Origin: Oscillospiraceae bacterium
Lineage (GTDB): Bacteria > Bacillota > Clostridia > Oscillospirales > Oscillospiraceae
DNA length: 64,000 nt
Direction of reading: 5' to 3'
Assembly (NCBI GenBank): GCA_015067845.1
Contig: SVLT01000008.1
Span: forward strand, 26,604-90,603
The translations under genes and the position numbers were made by a program. Below, piece by piece: positions 24,660 through 34,187 of this stretch; the first letter of the stretch is position 1; every line of letters begins with the position of its first letter. The notes beneath the pieces were generated by a model. The model was not told where the DNA came from and did not search any database. It was given only the letters and a program-made list of their open reading frames with translations.

Positions 24660-26324
24660 TTACTGTACTGCCGGTGCGCGATTACTCAGCGCGATCGCCC
24701 AATAGCGAACATCCATGGTCCATTCTTCCAGGCAGGATTCCAGCATTTCCTGAGATGCCAGGGTCCGCAGGCCGTTTTCACACCAAACTTCCCATTCCAC
24801 TTCGCTGCCCACATAGTAAAGGACTTGGTAACCCACATCCGTTTTCACTACGGCAAGGTCTCCGCCCTTGCGGTCTGCGTCAAAGATCCATTCGTCGATG
24901 GGGCCGTTGCGGTCCACGAAGTACATGATATGGTAGCCGTAGGGGGTCTTCACAAGGCCGGTCTCGCCGGGGATACGGGCTTCGTCGAAGATCCAGGCAT
25001 CAAAGGCTTCCACCATATCTCCCTGAGAAACATCCTCATACAGACCGCCGTTGGTCACCTTGCCGTCCTGGTCGTCGCTGTGCTTATTGGCCAGGTCGCC
25101 AAAGGCCTTTTCTGTTTTGTCGCCGGCCAGATACTGATCCAGCAGGGACTGTGCGGCAATGCGGCAAGCTTCCCATTCTGCATCGGAGTAGATGATGGTG
25201 CCGCTCTCATCCTTTTTGCCGCCCTCGGGCATGATCAGAATGTGGCGAATATCCACAGTTACCAGATCATTCTTGCCGATATACTGATACAGACCGCCGT
25301 TGTCTTTGCTGGCAGTATCAGAAGATCGGATCTCAGCCACGCCTGCAAAAATTTCTTCCGTCAGATTCATGCTTTGCAGGGATTCCAAAATGGCTTCGGC
25401 TGTATATTTGCATTCTTCCCAGGCCTCATCGGTATAAACGGTATTGCCGTCTTCGTCCTGGCTGGCAATGGGCTTGATCAGGATGTTGCGGAAATCCACC
25501 AGATTGCCGCTGTCCTTGGTGACGCCGTAGTATTTCAGGGTTTCTTCGTTTTCTTTGAAATATTCTTCCAATTCACCGTCTGTAAACTCCATTTCGGAAA
25601 CCAGCTGGTTGTAATATCCGTCGCCGATGCAGTACAGCTCTTCGTAATAGTAATAATCCTCAAAGGTTACGCTTGTACCCAGATTGGCCTGCACAAGGGC
25701 ATCTGCGCTGGCGTATCCGCTCTCCTGCGCTTCCTTGATAACAGCCTCTTCCAGTCCGGCGAGATAGCTCTTGTCCTCTGCTGACATCTGATAACCGTTC
25801 TTTTGGGCTACATCCGCAAAAGCCTGATAGCTCTGCCAGGTATTGATGGCGGCTTGCAGGAAGTACTGCTCCCAGGTCAGGCCGGTTGTTTGGTTGTAGA
25901 TCTGCTCGCTCAGGGAGGACTCCCAGTCGAAAGGAATATAGTAGCTGGCGTAATTGCCGTACAGTTCAACATATTGGTTGACCTGCTTGACGATCTGCAT
26001 CCAGTAGAACACCTGCAGCTGGCTGTTGGTCAGCTCGTACTCACCCATGGTGGCAACCACCGCATCCCGGGCGGCATTGGACCAGTACTCGGAGGTCACA
26101 TAAACAGCCCGCTCCCCTACTTCCTTCTGCCAGGGGTTGATGATATAAAGGGCAACGCCCACCACTGACAGCAAAATCGCCAGCACCACGCTCACCGCGA
26201 TGATCGCAACGAGGGTCTTTTTCGACATTTTCTTTCTCGGCTTTTTGACCTTGTTATCTTCCCCGCAGGAAGGGCACAGAGTTTGTCCCTCTTCCAGCGC
26301 TTGTCCGCACTTCTTGCACTCCAT
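24660..26324 (-). CDS. Membrane-anchored parvulin-type peptidyl-prolyl isomerase with N-terminal zinc ribbon
   Basis: 554 residues from the ATG at 26324 with GAGGAAA. Residues 1-22 form a cytoplasmic zinc ribbon (Cys3, 6, 17, 20), then a membrane helix (38-62) and a large extracytoplasmic part. A SurA/PrsA-like helical region (about 85-280) is followed by two related segments beginning DFRNILIKP and DIRHILIMPEGG, the start of parvulin rotamase domains, and a third partial repeat near 480-540. It probably assists folding of exported proteins, like PrsA, though anchored by a helix rather than a lipid. It ends in its own terminator. Confidence 0.85.
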   Translation of the reverse strand: MECKKCGQALEEGQTLCPSCGEDNKVKKPRKKMSKKTLVAIIAVSVVLAILLSVVGVALYIINPWQKEVGERAVYVTSEYWSNAARDAVVATMGEYELTNSQLQVFYWMQIVKQVNQYVELYGNYASYYIPFDWESSLSEQIYNQTTGLTWEQYFLQAAINTWQSYQAFADVAQKNGYQMSAEDKSYLAGLEEAVIKEAQESGYASADALVQANLGTSVTFEDYYYYEELYCIGDGYYNQLVSEMEFTDGELEEYFKENEETLKYYGVTKDSGNLVDFRNILIKPIASQDEDGNTVYTDEAWEECKYTAEAILESLQSMNLTEEIFAGVAEIRSSDTASKDNGGLYQYIGKNDLVTVDIRHILIMPEGGKKDESGTIIYSDAEWEACRIAAQSLLDQYLAGDKTEKAFGDLANKHSDDQDGKVTNGGLYEDVSQGDMVEAFDAWIFDEARIPGETGLVKTPYGYHIMYFVDRNGPIDEWIFDADRKGGDLAVVKTDVGYQVLYYVGSEVEWEVWCENGLRTLASQEMLESCLEEWTMDVRYWAIALSNRAPAVQ

Positions 26325-26364
26325 AGTTTCCTCTTTCTCCCGCTTCCGGGCATAGAATACGAGA

Positions 26365-26393
26365 ATTTTACCATGTTTGCCCAAGAAAAGCAA
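26365..26393 (-). promoter_or_regulatory. Sigma-A promoter of the parvulin-type gene
   Basis: Minus strand TTGCTT (26393-26388), 17-base spacer, TAAAAT (26370-26365). Confidence 0.7.
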
Positions 26394-26445
26394 GATAAAA
26401 CACAGATTGTTTACAATTCTGTGTCTTTACATTCTCATTCCCATT

Positions 26446-26524
26446 GTAGGGGCTGACGCCCACGACAGCCCGTTTTGCAAAATAGAAAATACTCTTACGG
26501 GGCGTCGAAGGCGCCGCCCCCTAC
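26446..26524. repeat. Complete copy of a GTAGGGG...CCCCTAC palindromic repeat (79 bp)
   Basis: Inverted ends GTAGGGG and CCCCTAC; the right half (ACGGGGCGTCGAAGGCGCC) is the exact complement of the half copy at 7992-8018. Confidence 0.75.
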
Positions 26525-26566
26525 ATATGTTTCGTGGTTTTTTATCGACAAATGTCCCCCTACCCC

Positions 26567-26595
26567 TTGAAAAAAGTGCAGAAAAATGGTATCAT
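26567..26595 (+). promoter_or_regulatory. Sigma-A promoter of the miaB-mutS-mutL operon
   Basis: TTGAAA (26567-26572), 17-base spacer, TATCAT (26590-26595), 36 bases ahead of miaB. Confidence 0.8.
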
Positions 26596-26630
26596 TTCAT
26601 GTTGAGAAAGTATGACCCGGAGGATACCCA

Positions 26631-28046
26631 ATGAACACCAAAACCACCGTTATATCCCAGGCGCAGTTGGATGCCCAATTCGCCTTTTGTGATAAGATCA
26701 GCGCCTACTGGCTGCGTGAGGGCCGCACCCCCACTGCCTATGTGGAGACCTACGGCTGTCAGCAGAATGAAGCGGACTCCGAAAAGCTCCGGGGTTACCT
26801 TGCCCAAAGTGGCTACACCGTCGTCCAGGAAGCCGAAGGGGCGGATGTGGTGGTGATGAACACCTGCGCCATCCGGGAGCACGCCGAGCAGCGTGTATTC
26901 GGCAATCTGGGCGCATTGACCCACACCAAGCGTCGCCATCCGGCGCAGAAAATCTTTCTGTGCGGCTGCATGGCCGGTGAAACAAAGGTTTCGGATCGTA
27001 TCAAGAAAAGCTATCCTCATGTGGACGGCTGTTTTTCCACCCACCATCTGTGGCAGTTCCCGGAGATTTTGTGGAATGTGCTGAGCAAGGGCAAGCGGCA
27101 GTTTTACATTGAAGACGAGCCCGGCTCCATCGCCGAGGGCATCCCTCAGGTACGGGACAACACCCTGAAAGCCTGGGTGTCCATCATGTACGGCTGCAAC
27201 AATTTCTGCACCTACTGCATCGTGCCCTATGTGCGCGGTCGGGAGCGCAGCCGCAAAAAAGAGGATATTTTGGCAGAATGCCGCTGCCTGATCGAAAACG
27301 GTGCCAAGGAGATCACCCTGCTGGGACAGAATGTGAACTCCTACGGCAAGGATCTGGACGAAAGCGTGGATTTTTCCGATCTGTTGGCGGAAATTGCCGC
27401 ACTCCCCGGAGAGTTCCTCATCCGCTTCATGACCAGCCACCCCCGAGATGCGGGCAAAAAGCTGTTTGATACCATGGCGGCTTCTCCCAAGATCGCCAAG
27501 CAGCTGCATCTTCCCTTCCAGTCCGGCTCTTCCCGGGTCTTGAAGGCCATGAACCGCCACTATGATCGGGAAAAATATCTGGAACTGGTGCGTTATGCCA
27601 AGTCCGTCATGCCCGAGCTGGTGCTGACCAGCGATGTGATCGTAGGCTTCCCCGGAGAGACGGAGGAGGAATTCGAGGAGACCATCTCCCTCATTCAGGA
27701 AGTGCGCTACGATTCTTTGTTTACCTTTATCTTCTCCCCCCGGGTGGGCACACCTGCCGCATCCATGGATGACCCCACGCCCAAGGAGGAAAAGAACCGC
27801 CGTTTCGACCGGCTGTGCGCCGTGCAAAACGGCATTTCCGAGGAGATCCACGAAAGCTATGTGGGAAAAACCATGCGCTGCCTGGTGGACGGCACGGACA
27901 AGGAATATCTGACCGCCCGTACCGAAGGCGGTCGGCTGGTGCGCTTCACCGCTGACCCCAAATACATCGGCACCTATCAATTTATTACCGTCACCGGCTC
28001 TACCACTTGGAGTCTGACCGGTGAACTCGCTGACAAGGAGGCATAA
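26631..28046 (+). CDS. miaB: tRNA (N6-isopentenyladenosine-37-C2)-methylthiotransferase
   Basis: 471 residues. An N-terminal MTTase domain with its three cluster cysteines (YGCQQNEAD, MNTCAIRE, LCGCMAG), a radical SAM core with CNNFCTYC and a C-terminal TRAM domain (VGKTMRCLVDG...). It adds a methylthio group to i6A37 of tRNAs, using the isopentenyl group put on by MiaA, whose gene lies 6 kb downstream in the same direction. SD CGGAGGA before the ATG. The stop is one base before the mutS ATG. Confidence 0.97.
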   Translation: MNTKTTVISQAQLDAQFAFCDKISAYWLREGRTPTAYVETYGCQQNEADSEKLRGYLAQSGYTVVQEAEGADVVVMNTCAIREHAEQRVFGNLGALTHTKRRHPAQKIFLCGCMAGETKVSDRIKKSYPHVDGCFSTHHLWQFPEILWNVLSKGKRQFYIEDEPGSIAEGIPQVRDNTLKAWVSIMYGCNNFCTYCIVPYVRGRERSRKKEDILAECRCLIENGAKEITLLGQNVNSYGKDLDESVDFSDLLAEIAALPGEFLIRFMTSHPRDAGKKLFDTMAASPKIAKQLHLPFQSGSSRVLKAMNRHYDREKYLELVRYAKSVMPELVLTSDVIVGFPGETEEEFEETISLIQEVRYDSLFTFIFSPRVGTPAASMDDPTPKEEKNRRFDRLCAVQNGISEEIHESYVGKTMRCLVDGTDKEYLTARTEGGRLVRFTADPKYIGTYQFITVTGSTTWSLTGELADKEA

Positions 28047-28047
28047 T

Positions 28048-30654
28048 ATGGCCACCGAAAATACAGAACTGACCCCCATGAAGCGTCAGTACAATGAAAT
28101 CAAGGAACGCAATCAGGACTGCATTTTGTTCTTCCGGTTGGGTGACTTCTACGAAATGTTCGACGAGGACGCAAAGGTTGCATCCCGAGAGCTGGATCTG
28201 ACCCTGACGACCCGGGATCGGAACAAGCCCAAGGAAGAACAGACCCCCATGTGCGGCGTGCCCTATCACAGTGTGGACGCTTACATCGCTCGTCTGGTCG
28301 CCAAGGGCTACAAGGTCGCCATCTGCGAGCAGATGCAGGACCCTGCCACCACCAAGGGCTTGGTGGAACGGGACATCACCCGCATCGTCACCCCCGGCAC
28401 CGTCACGGAAAGCTGCATGCTGGAGGAAAGCCGAAATAATTACTATGCCTGTCTGTATGCAGATGCAGGTAAATTCGGCATGGCCTTTTGCGACATTTCC
28501 ACCGGCGCGTTTTATGCCACCACCTGCCCCGATGCCGCTTCTGCCGCATCGGAGCTGGGCCGTTTCTCCCCTGCGGAAATCCTGCGCTGGGGCGAGGGCG
28601 CACACGATCCGGTGATCGACGATGCCCTGTTCCATCGGCTGAGCTGCTGTGTCAACGAAGGCCGGGAGGGCCAATTTGACCGCAACCGGGCAGAGCTGAT
28701 CCTTACCCGGCATTTTGGTACATCTTTGGAAGAACTGGGTATTGCCAGCTTCCATGCGGCTACCGTCGCCGGCGGCACCTTGCTGGAAACTCTGGTTTCT
28801 CTGCAAAAGAACGAGCTTGCACACATTCGCACATTGCAATACTACACCACCGGTCGGTTTATGGAGCTGGATATGGATGCCCGTCGGAATCTGGAGCTGA
28901 CGGAGACTATGCGGGGCAAGGAAAAGAAGGGCTCCCTGCTGTGGGTGCTGGACAAAACCCGTACCGCCATGGGCGGCAGACTGCTGCGCTCCTGGCTGGA
29001 AAAGCCATTGCTGGACGCCGCTGAGATTCAGCGCCGTCAGACGGCTGTTGAAGAGCTGACCCAGTCCACCATTTGCCGCAGTGAATTGTCGGAAACCCTG
29101 CGGGACATCTCCGATCTGGAACGGGTGATGACCCGGATCGTCACCGGCAACGTCAACTGCCGGGATCTGTTGGGCCTTGCATCCGGATTACGGGCACTGC
29201 CTGCTGTCAAAAACCATCTGAGCCAGCTGGAATCCCCCCTGCTGTGCAAGCTGAATGAAGCCATTGAGGATCTGACCGCCTGCGCGGATCTGATCAATAA
29301 CACCATCGTGGACGAGCCTCCCCTGACCATCCGGGAAGGCGGCATCATCCGGGTGGGCGCGGACGCGGAAGCGGATCGCCTGCGGGAGATCATGAACGGC
29401 GGCACCAGCATCATCGCCGCAATTGAGGCATCGGAACGGGAAAAGACCGGCATCCGCACCCTGAAGATCAGCTACAACCGGGTATTCGGTTATTATATTG
29501 AGGTTTCCAAGTCCTTTATTGATCAGGTGCCCGAGGAGTATATCCGCAAGCAGACCCTTACCAACTGCGAGCGTTACATCACCCAGGAGCTGAAAGAGCT
29601 GGAAAACCAGATCCTCAACGCCAAGGAACGGCTGACGGCTTTGGAATATCAGATCTTCACCCGGCTTCGGGAGACTCTTGCTCAGCAGGCAGGCCGTGTG
29701 CAAAGCACTGCCGCCGCCGTTGCGGCTGTGGATGTGCTGTGCAGCCTGGCTACCGTTGCGGTGCAGCGTGGCTACTGCCGTCCGGAGATCAGTCTGGGCA
29801 ATGAAATTTCCATCACCGACGGCCGCCACCCTGTGGTGGAAGTGGTGCTGAAAGACAATCTGTTTGTTCCCAACGACACCGATCTGGGCCGCGCGGATCA
29901 TCAGGTGAGTATCATCACCGGCCCCAATATGGCAGGTAAATCTACCTACATGCGACAGGTAGCGTTGATCACCCTGATGGCGCAGATCGGCTCTTTCGTG
30001 CCGGCCCGCGCCGCCACCATCGGCATTGTGGATCGGGTGTTCACCCGTATCGGCGCCAGCGACGATCTGGCCTCCGGTCAGTCCACCTTTATGGTGGAAA
30101 TGGCGGAAGTGGCTTCCATTCTGAAGTATGCCACCGCCAAGAGTCTGCTCATCCTGGATGAGATCGGCAGAGGCACTTCTACTTATGACGGCATGGCCAT
30201 TGCCCGGGCGGTGCTGGAATATGCCGCGGATACCAAAAAGCTGGGCGCAAAGACCCTGTTTGCCACCCATTACCATGAGCTTTCCACCATGGAGGACAAG
30301 CTCCCCAATGTAAAGAATTTCAACATTGCCGTGAAAAAGCGTGGGGACAAGATGATCTTCCTGCGCAAGATCGTCCCCGGTGCCACCGACGACAGCTATG
30401 GCGTGGAAGTGGCGAAGCTGGCTGGACTTCCCAACGCTGTGATCAACCGGGCCCGGGAAATTCTGGAGGAATTAGAGAGCGAGGCCGGTGTGGTGCATAT
30501 TGCGCCTGTACAGGAAGCGGATGATCAGATCAGCATGGTGGATCTGACGCAGCAACAGGTGTGCAATGCTTTGCAAGGTATTTCTGTGGAAACCTTGACT
30601 CCCATTGAGGCTATGAACGAGCTTTACAAGCTGAAAAAGATGTTAAACGGATGA
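28048..30654 (+). CDS. mutS: DNA mismatch repair ATPase MutS
   Basis: 868 residues from the ATG at 28048, whose SD AAGGAGG lies in the end of miaB. The mismatch-binding Phe motif is present (CILFFRLGDFYEMF), as are the ABC-type ATPase Walker A (GPNMAGKSTYMRQ), Walker B (LLILDEIGRGTSTYDG) and the dimer-contact His (TLFATHYHEL). It recognises mismatches and recruits MutL. Normal length for MutS1. The stop overlaps the start of the next gene (ATGA). Confidence 0.98.
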   Translation: MATENTELTPMKRQYNEIKERNQDCILFFRLGDFYEMFDEDAKVASRELDLTLTTRDRNKPKEEQTPMCGVPYHSVDAYIARLVAKGYKVAICEQMQDPATTKGLVERDITRIVTPGTVTESCMLEESRNNYYACLYADAGKFGMAFCDISTGAFYATTCPDAASAASELGRFSPAEILRWGEGAHDPVIDDALFHRLSCCVNEGREGQFDRNRAELILTRHFGTSLEELGIASFHAATVAGGTLLETLVSLQKNELAHIRTLQYYTTGRFMELDMDARRNLELTETMRGKEKKGSLLWVLDKTRTAMGGRLLRSWLEKPLLDAAEIQRRQTAVEELTQSTICRSELSETLRDISDLERVMTRIVTGNVNCRDLLGLASGLRALPAVKNHLSQLESPLLCKLNEAIEDLTACADLINNTIVDEPPLTIREGGIIRVGADAEADRLREIMNGGTSIIAAIEASEREKTGIRTLKISYNRVFGYYIEVSKSFIDQVPEEYIRKQTLTNCERYITQELKELENQILNAKERLTALEYQIFTRLRETLAQQAGRVQSTAAAVAAVDVLCSLATVAVQRGYCRPEISLGNEISITDGRHPVVEVVLKDNLFVPNDTDLGRADHQVSIITGPNMAGKSTYMRQVALITLMAQIGSFVPARAATIGIVDRVFTRIGASDDLASGQSTFMVEMAEVASILKYATAKSLLILDEIGRGTSTYDGMAIARAVLEYAADTKKLGAKTLFATHYHELSTMEDKLPNVKNFNIAVKKRGDKMIFLRKIVPGATDDSYGVEVAKLAGLPNAVINRAREILEELESEAGVVHIAPVQEADDQISMVDLTQQQVCNALQGISVETLTPIEAMNELYKLKKMLNG

Positions 30655-31349
30655 GTATTTCTGATTTTCGATCCCACTGCCTGAATACAAAAGAGCTGTA
30701 TTTCGGGGCGGCGTATTTGGTGTTTGATGCCGTATTTTTGGCCCCGATCTTACAGGCTCTGAACCTTTTGCTCCCCACGCCCCTGCCCCAGTCCATGGTG
30801 AACTTTCTATTCTTTTCCATCAACTTCGGTGCGGTGGTACTGATCCTGCGCAGGTATCTCTGCGAACAGCTGAAGCTGCTTCCGGATGTCATCGGAAAGA
30901 TGCTGGGGGTTGCCGCCGTTGGCCTGTTTGCTTACTGGGCGATGTATTTTGTGTTGGTGCAACTGCTTTTGGAAATTGACCCCGGTTTTTTCAGCGTCAA
31001 TGATGTAAATATCCAGTCTTTGGTGGCGGAAGATTATGCCCTCATGTTCATCGGAACGGTGATCCTTGTGCCGGTTGCTGAGGAGAGTCTGTTCCGGGGA
31101 CTGCTATTCCGGGGGTTTTATGACCGCAGTCCGGTTTGCGCCTGGCTGCTGTCCGTGCTGCTGTTTGCCGGGGTGCACGTGATGAACTATCTCGGCGCTT
31201 ACCCAGCAAGCACCATTTTCCTGTGCTTTTTGCAGTATATCCCCGCCGGAATCTGTCTTGCCGGCGCTTACCGGATCTCCGGCTGCATTTTCTGTCCCAT
31301 TCTCATTCACGCCGCTGTGAATTTCATCGGCGTGATGGCATTGAGGTGA
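30651..31349 (+). CDS. CPBP family intramembrane glutamic endopeptidase
   Basis: 232 residues with about six membrane helices. Family motifs: EESLFRGLLFRGF (EExxxR, catalytic Glu pair), then FAGVHVMNY and LIHAAVNF carrying the two His residues. CPBP/Rce1-type proteases cleave in the membrane; substrates here are unknown. It is translationally coupled to mutS by a 4-base ATGA overlap and lies 5 bases before mutL, so it sits inside the mismatch-repair operon without an obvious functional reason. Confidence 0.9.
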   Translation: MSISDFRSHCLNTKELYFGAAYLVFDAVFLAPILQALNLLLPTPLPQSMVNFLFFSINFGAVVLILRRYLCEQLKLLPDVIGKMLGVAAVGLFAYWAMYFVLVQLLLEIDPGFFSVNDVNIQSLVAEDYALMFIGTVILVPVAEESLFRGLLFRGFYDRSPVCAWLLSVLLFAGVHVMNYLGAYPASTIFLCFLQYIPAGICLAGAYRISGCIFCPILIHAAVNFIGVMALR

Positions 31350-31354
31350 ATTTT

Positions 31355-33307
31355 ATGCCCAAAATTATTAAGCTTTCCCAACATGTTGCCAACTTGATTG
31401 CCGCCGGTGAAGTGGTGGAGCGTCCTGCGTCCGTTGTCAAGGAGCTGCTGGAAAACGCGGTGGATGCCGGTGCGTCCAAGGTCACTGTGGAGATCAAGGA
31501 CGGCGGCATGACCTTCCTGCGTGTCACCGACAACGGCTGCGGCATGGCACCGGAGGATGCCCGGACGGCATTTTTGCGCCACGCGACCTCCAAACTACGC
31601 ACCGCTGAGGATCTGGCCGCCATCGGCACCATGGGCTTCCGGGGTGAGGCTTTGGCAGCCATTGCTTCCGTCAGCCGCATTGATCTGATGACCAAAACTC
31701 CCGGCAGCACAGCAGGAACGAATCTTTCTCTGGAAGCCGGAACGATTACCGAGGAGTCCGAGGTGGGTTGCCCTGATGGCACCACCATTATCGTCCGGGA
31801 TCTGTTTTTCAACACCCCAGCCCGGATGAAATTCATGAAAGCCGATACCGTGGAGGGTGGCCGTGTCACCGCCGCTGTGCAATTGCAGGCGCTGGCCCAT
31901 CCAGAGGTAGCCTTCCAGTATCTGCGGGACGGAAAGCAGATCCTCTCCACCCCCGGCTCGGGGAAGCTGGAGGATGCGGCGTACTGCGTCTATGGCCGGG
32001 ATCAGGCAAAAATGGTGGCTGTGGAAAGCCGCTGGGAGGGGTATACCCTCACCGGCTTTGTGTCCAAACCCACCGACGCCCGGCCCAGCCGGAATATGCA
32101 GACATTTTTCGTCAATGATCGCCCTGTGCGTTCCAAATTGTTGATCTCCGCCCTGGAAGAAGCCTACCGCAATCAGCTGATGGTGGGCAAATTCCCGGCT
32201 TGCGTGCTGCATTTGCGGCTGCCTGCCAATGCGGTGGATGTGAATGTCCATCCTGCCAAAACGGAAGTGAAGTTTTTGCAGGAAAAGGCGGTTTTTGACT
32301 GTGTGCACTACGGTGTGCTGGGGGCGCTGAACAAACAGGTGGACAGACCTCAGGTGCAGTTCAAGCCCAACACCACTTACACCGCCGCACCCACTGCCAA
32401 CGATATGTCATTGCAAGCCGGTGCGCACACCGGTGCGGCAATCCCCTCCAATACTGCAACACCCAAGAAAGAACCCTTCTTCCGCACCATGACTGCGGAT
32501 GAATTCAAGAATTTCTCCGCCGCTGTGCAGTCCGCCCCTCAGCCGAAAAAGGAAACTGCCGCGGCAACATTCCTTGCGGTAGAGCGTCAGCAGAGTGTTT
32601 CTGTACGGGAAACTGTGGCGATTCCCTCTGCCGCACCTCAAAAAACAGAATGTCATCGCGAGCCAGTGGCCGATGTCAGAAGTGTCCGGGAGATCGCCAC
32701 GGAAGAACCGGAACAGACCGCCATAGAAATGCCTGTGGAGATCCCCTGGCGGATGGTGGGTGAGCTCTACAATTCTTACATTTTAGTGGAGCAGGGCGAG
32801 GACGCATTCCTCATCGACAAGCACGCCGCCCATGAGCGAATTCTTTTCGAGAAGCTGAAAGCAAATCAAGAGACCATCTCCTCTCAGATGCTCCTCTCCC
32901 CCATTACTGTTCGGCTCAGTCCGGAGGGCGCGGCAGAGCTGCTGAGCAATACTGCCATGCTCCGGGAGCTGGGCTTTGAAATCGAGGAATTTGGCGACAA
33001 CACCGTGCTTCTGCGGCAAATTCCCATGGATCTGGATGCAGCAGATGCACCGGATGCAGTGGAAACCCTGGCTGCCGATCTTCTCCGGGGACGCCGGGAA
33101 AAAGCAGACACCGTCCGGGATGAGATATTGCATACAGTGGCCTGCAAGGCCGCCATCAAAGCCGGCTGGGTCAATGACGAAAAGGAGCTGTTGGCTCTGG
33201 TAAAACAGGTCATGGCCCGTGAGGATCTGAAATACTGCCCTCATGGCCGACCCATTTGCATCACACTCAGTAAAAAACAACTGGAAAAACAGTTTAAACG
33301 TTCGTAA
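31355..33307 (+). CDS. mutL: DNA mismatch repair endonuclease MutL
   Basis: 650 residues from the ATG at 31355 (SD GAGGTGA); the open frame extends 73 codons upstream through the CPBP gene but that part is a shadow. N-terminal GHKL ATPase: ELLENAVDAGA, DNGCGM, RHATSKL, GFRGEAL, FFNTPARMKF. A variable linker (about 340-460) precedes a C-terminal dimerisation/endonuclease domain with DKHAAHERILFE (family DQHAxxERxxYE), CKAAIKAG and CPHGRP, so it should be the nicking type found in species lacking MutH. It works with MutS encoded upstream. Confidence 0.97.
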   Translation: MPKIIKLSQHVANLIAAGEVVERPASVVKELLENAVDAGASKVTVEIKDGGMTFLRVTDNGCGMAPEDARTAFLRHATSKLRTAEDLAAIGTMGFRGEALAAIASVSRIDLMTKTPGSTAGTNLSLEAGTITEESEVGCPDGTTIIVRDLFFNTPARMKFMKADTVEGGRVTAAVQLQALAHPEVAFQYLRDGKQILSTPGSGKLEDAAYCVYGRDQAKMVAVESRWEGYTLTGFVSKPTDARPSRNMQTFFVNDRPVRSKLLISALEEAYRNQLMVGKFPACVLHLRLPANAVDVNVHPAKTEVKFLQEKAVFDCVHYGVLGALNKQVDRPQVQFKPNTTYTAAPTANDMSLQAGAHTGAAIPSNTATPKKEPFFRTMTADEFKNFSAAVQSAPQPKKETAAATFLAVERQQSVSVRETVAIPSAAPQKTECHREPVADVRSVREIATEEPEQTAIEMPVEIPWRMVGELYNSYILVEQGEDAFLIDKHAAHERILFEKLKANQETISSQMLLSPITVRLSPEGAAELLSNTAMLRELGFEIEEFGDNTVLLRQIPMDLDAADAPDAVETLAADLLRGRREKADTVRDEILHTVACKAAIKAGWVNDEKELLALVKQVMAREDLKYCPHGRPICITLSKKQLEKQFKRS

Positions 33308-33323
33308 GCCTGCGGCGCAGCCG

Positions 33324-33490
33324 CCTTGGCTCCCCTTGTGAGGGGAGCTGGACAAAATCTTCGATTTTGGACTGAGGGGTAGTCTCTCCCCCAGTCAGCC
33401 TATTGACGAATGTATACTTGCCACTGGCAAGTATGACAATTAACATTCGCTCCGCTATGGCTGACAGCCCCCTCCTCAGAGGGGGCCAAG
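33324..33490. repeat. Palindromic intergenic element (about 167 bp), copy 1
   Basis: Outer ends CTTGGC and GCCAAG are inverted, with internal stems CCCCTTGTGAGGGG, AAAATCTTCGATTTT and CAGTCAGCC/GGCTGAC. It fills the gap between mutL and the nudix gene and is related in layout to 35448-35607. Confidence 0.7.
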
Positions 33491-33518
33491 ATACTGCAAA
33501 CAAAAAGGAGATATAGCA

Positions 33519-33974
33519 ATGGCACGATCAGAACAGGCGATCTTCACCAACCTGTGCATGGTATATGACGACGCCGGAAATATTCTGGTGGAGGATCGGC
33601 TGGATCCCAGTTGGCCGGGGCTGTGCTTTCCTGGCGGACATGTTGAGCCGGGCGAATCCTTTGTGGAGGCGGTCATCCGGGAAGTCCGGGAAGAAACCGG
33701 TCTGACCATTGAGAATCCTAAACTCTGTGGTACCAAGCAATTCCAGACCGAGCGCGGAGAACGGTATGTGGTATTCTTTTACAAGACCAATCAATTCTCC
33801 GGCGAACTCCATTCTTCCGATGAGGGCAAGGTGTTTTGGATCCCTCGAAAAGATTTGGACAAGTACACCCTTGTGGATGATTTTCTGGATATGGTCAAGG
33901 TATTTGAAAGTGACGATCTGTCCGAATTCATGTACTACATTGAAAACGACCAATGGAAATTGAAATTGTTATAA
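33519..33974 (+). CDS. NUDIX hydrolase, 8-oxo-dGTP-type
   Basis: 151 residues with a complete Nudix box (GHVEPGESFVEAVIREVREETGL, split here as GHVEPGESFVEA and REVREETGL). N-terminal strand NLCMVYDDAGNILVEDR resembles YtkD/MutX-like nucleotide-pool cleaners. Substrate is inferred only from this similarity and from its place in a DNA repair block. SD AAGGAGA. Palindromic elements lie on both sides of the gene, which separates it from the rest of the operon. Confidence 0.88.
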   Translation: MARSEQAIFTNLCMVYDDAGNILVEDRLDPSWPGLCFPGGHVEPGESFVEAVIREVREETGLTIENPKLCGTKQFQTERGERYVVFFYKTNQFSGELHSSDEGKVFWIPRKDLDKYTLVDDFLDMVKVFESDDLSEFMYYIENDQWKLKLL

Positions 33975-33997
33975 TATATCATTGCGGTGCAACCGCA

Positions 33998-34172
33998 AAA
34001 CCTTCCCCCGAGGGGAAGGTGGCCGAGCATATGCGAGGTCGGAAGAGGAATACGGGCAGTAATGTTGGATGATTGCCGCTGTATAGGCATATTCCTGTTT
34101 CGGTTCTGCCGCCGTTCCTCTCCCGTCTTTTTGCTTCGCAAAAATCCACCCTCCCCCCGGGGGAGGGGTCAT
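33998..34172. repeat. Palindromic intergenic element, copy 2
   Basis: Begins with the stem AACCTTCCCCCGAGGGGAAGGT and ends with CCACCCTCCCCCC/GGGGGAGGGG. The centre (34021-34130) holds weaker inverted repeats such as AGGAATA/TATTCCT. Confidence 0.6.
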
Positions 34173-34187
34173 GAGGAGGTATCGTCC

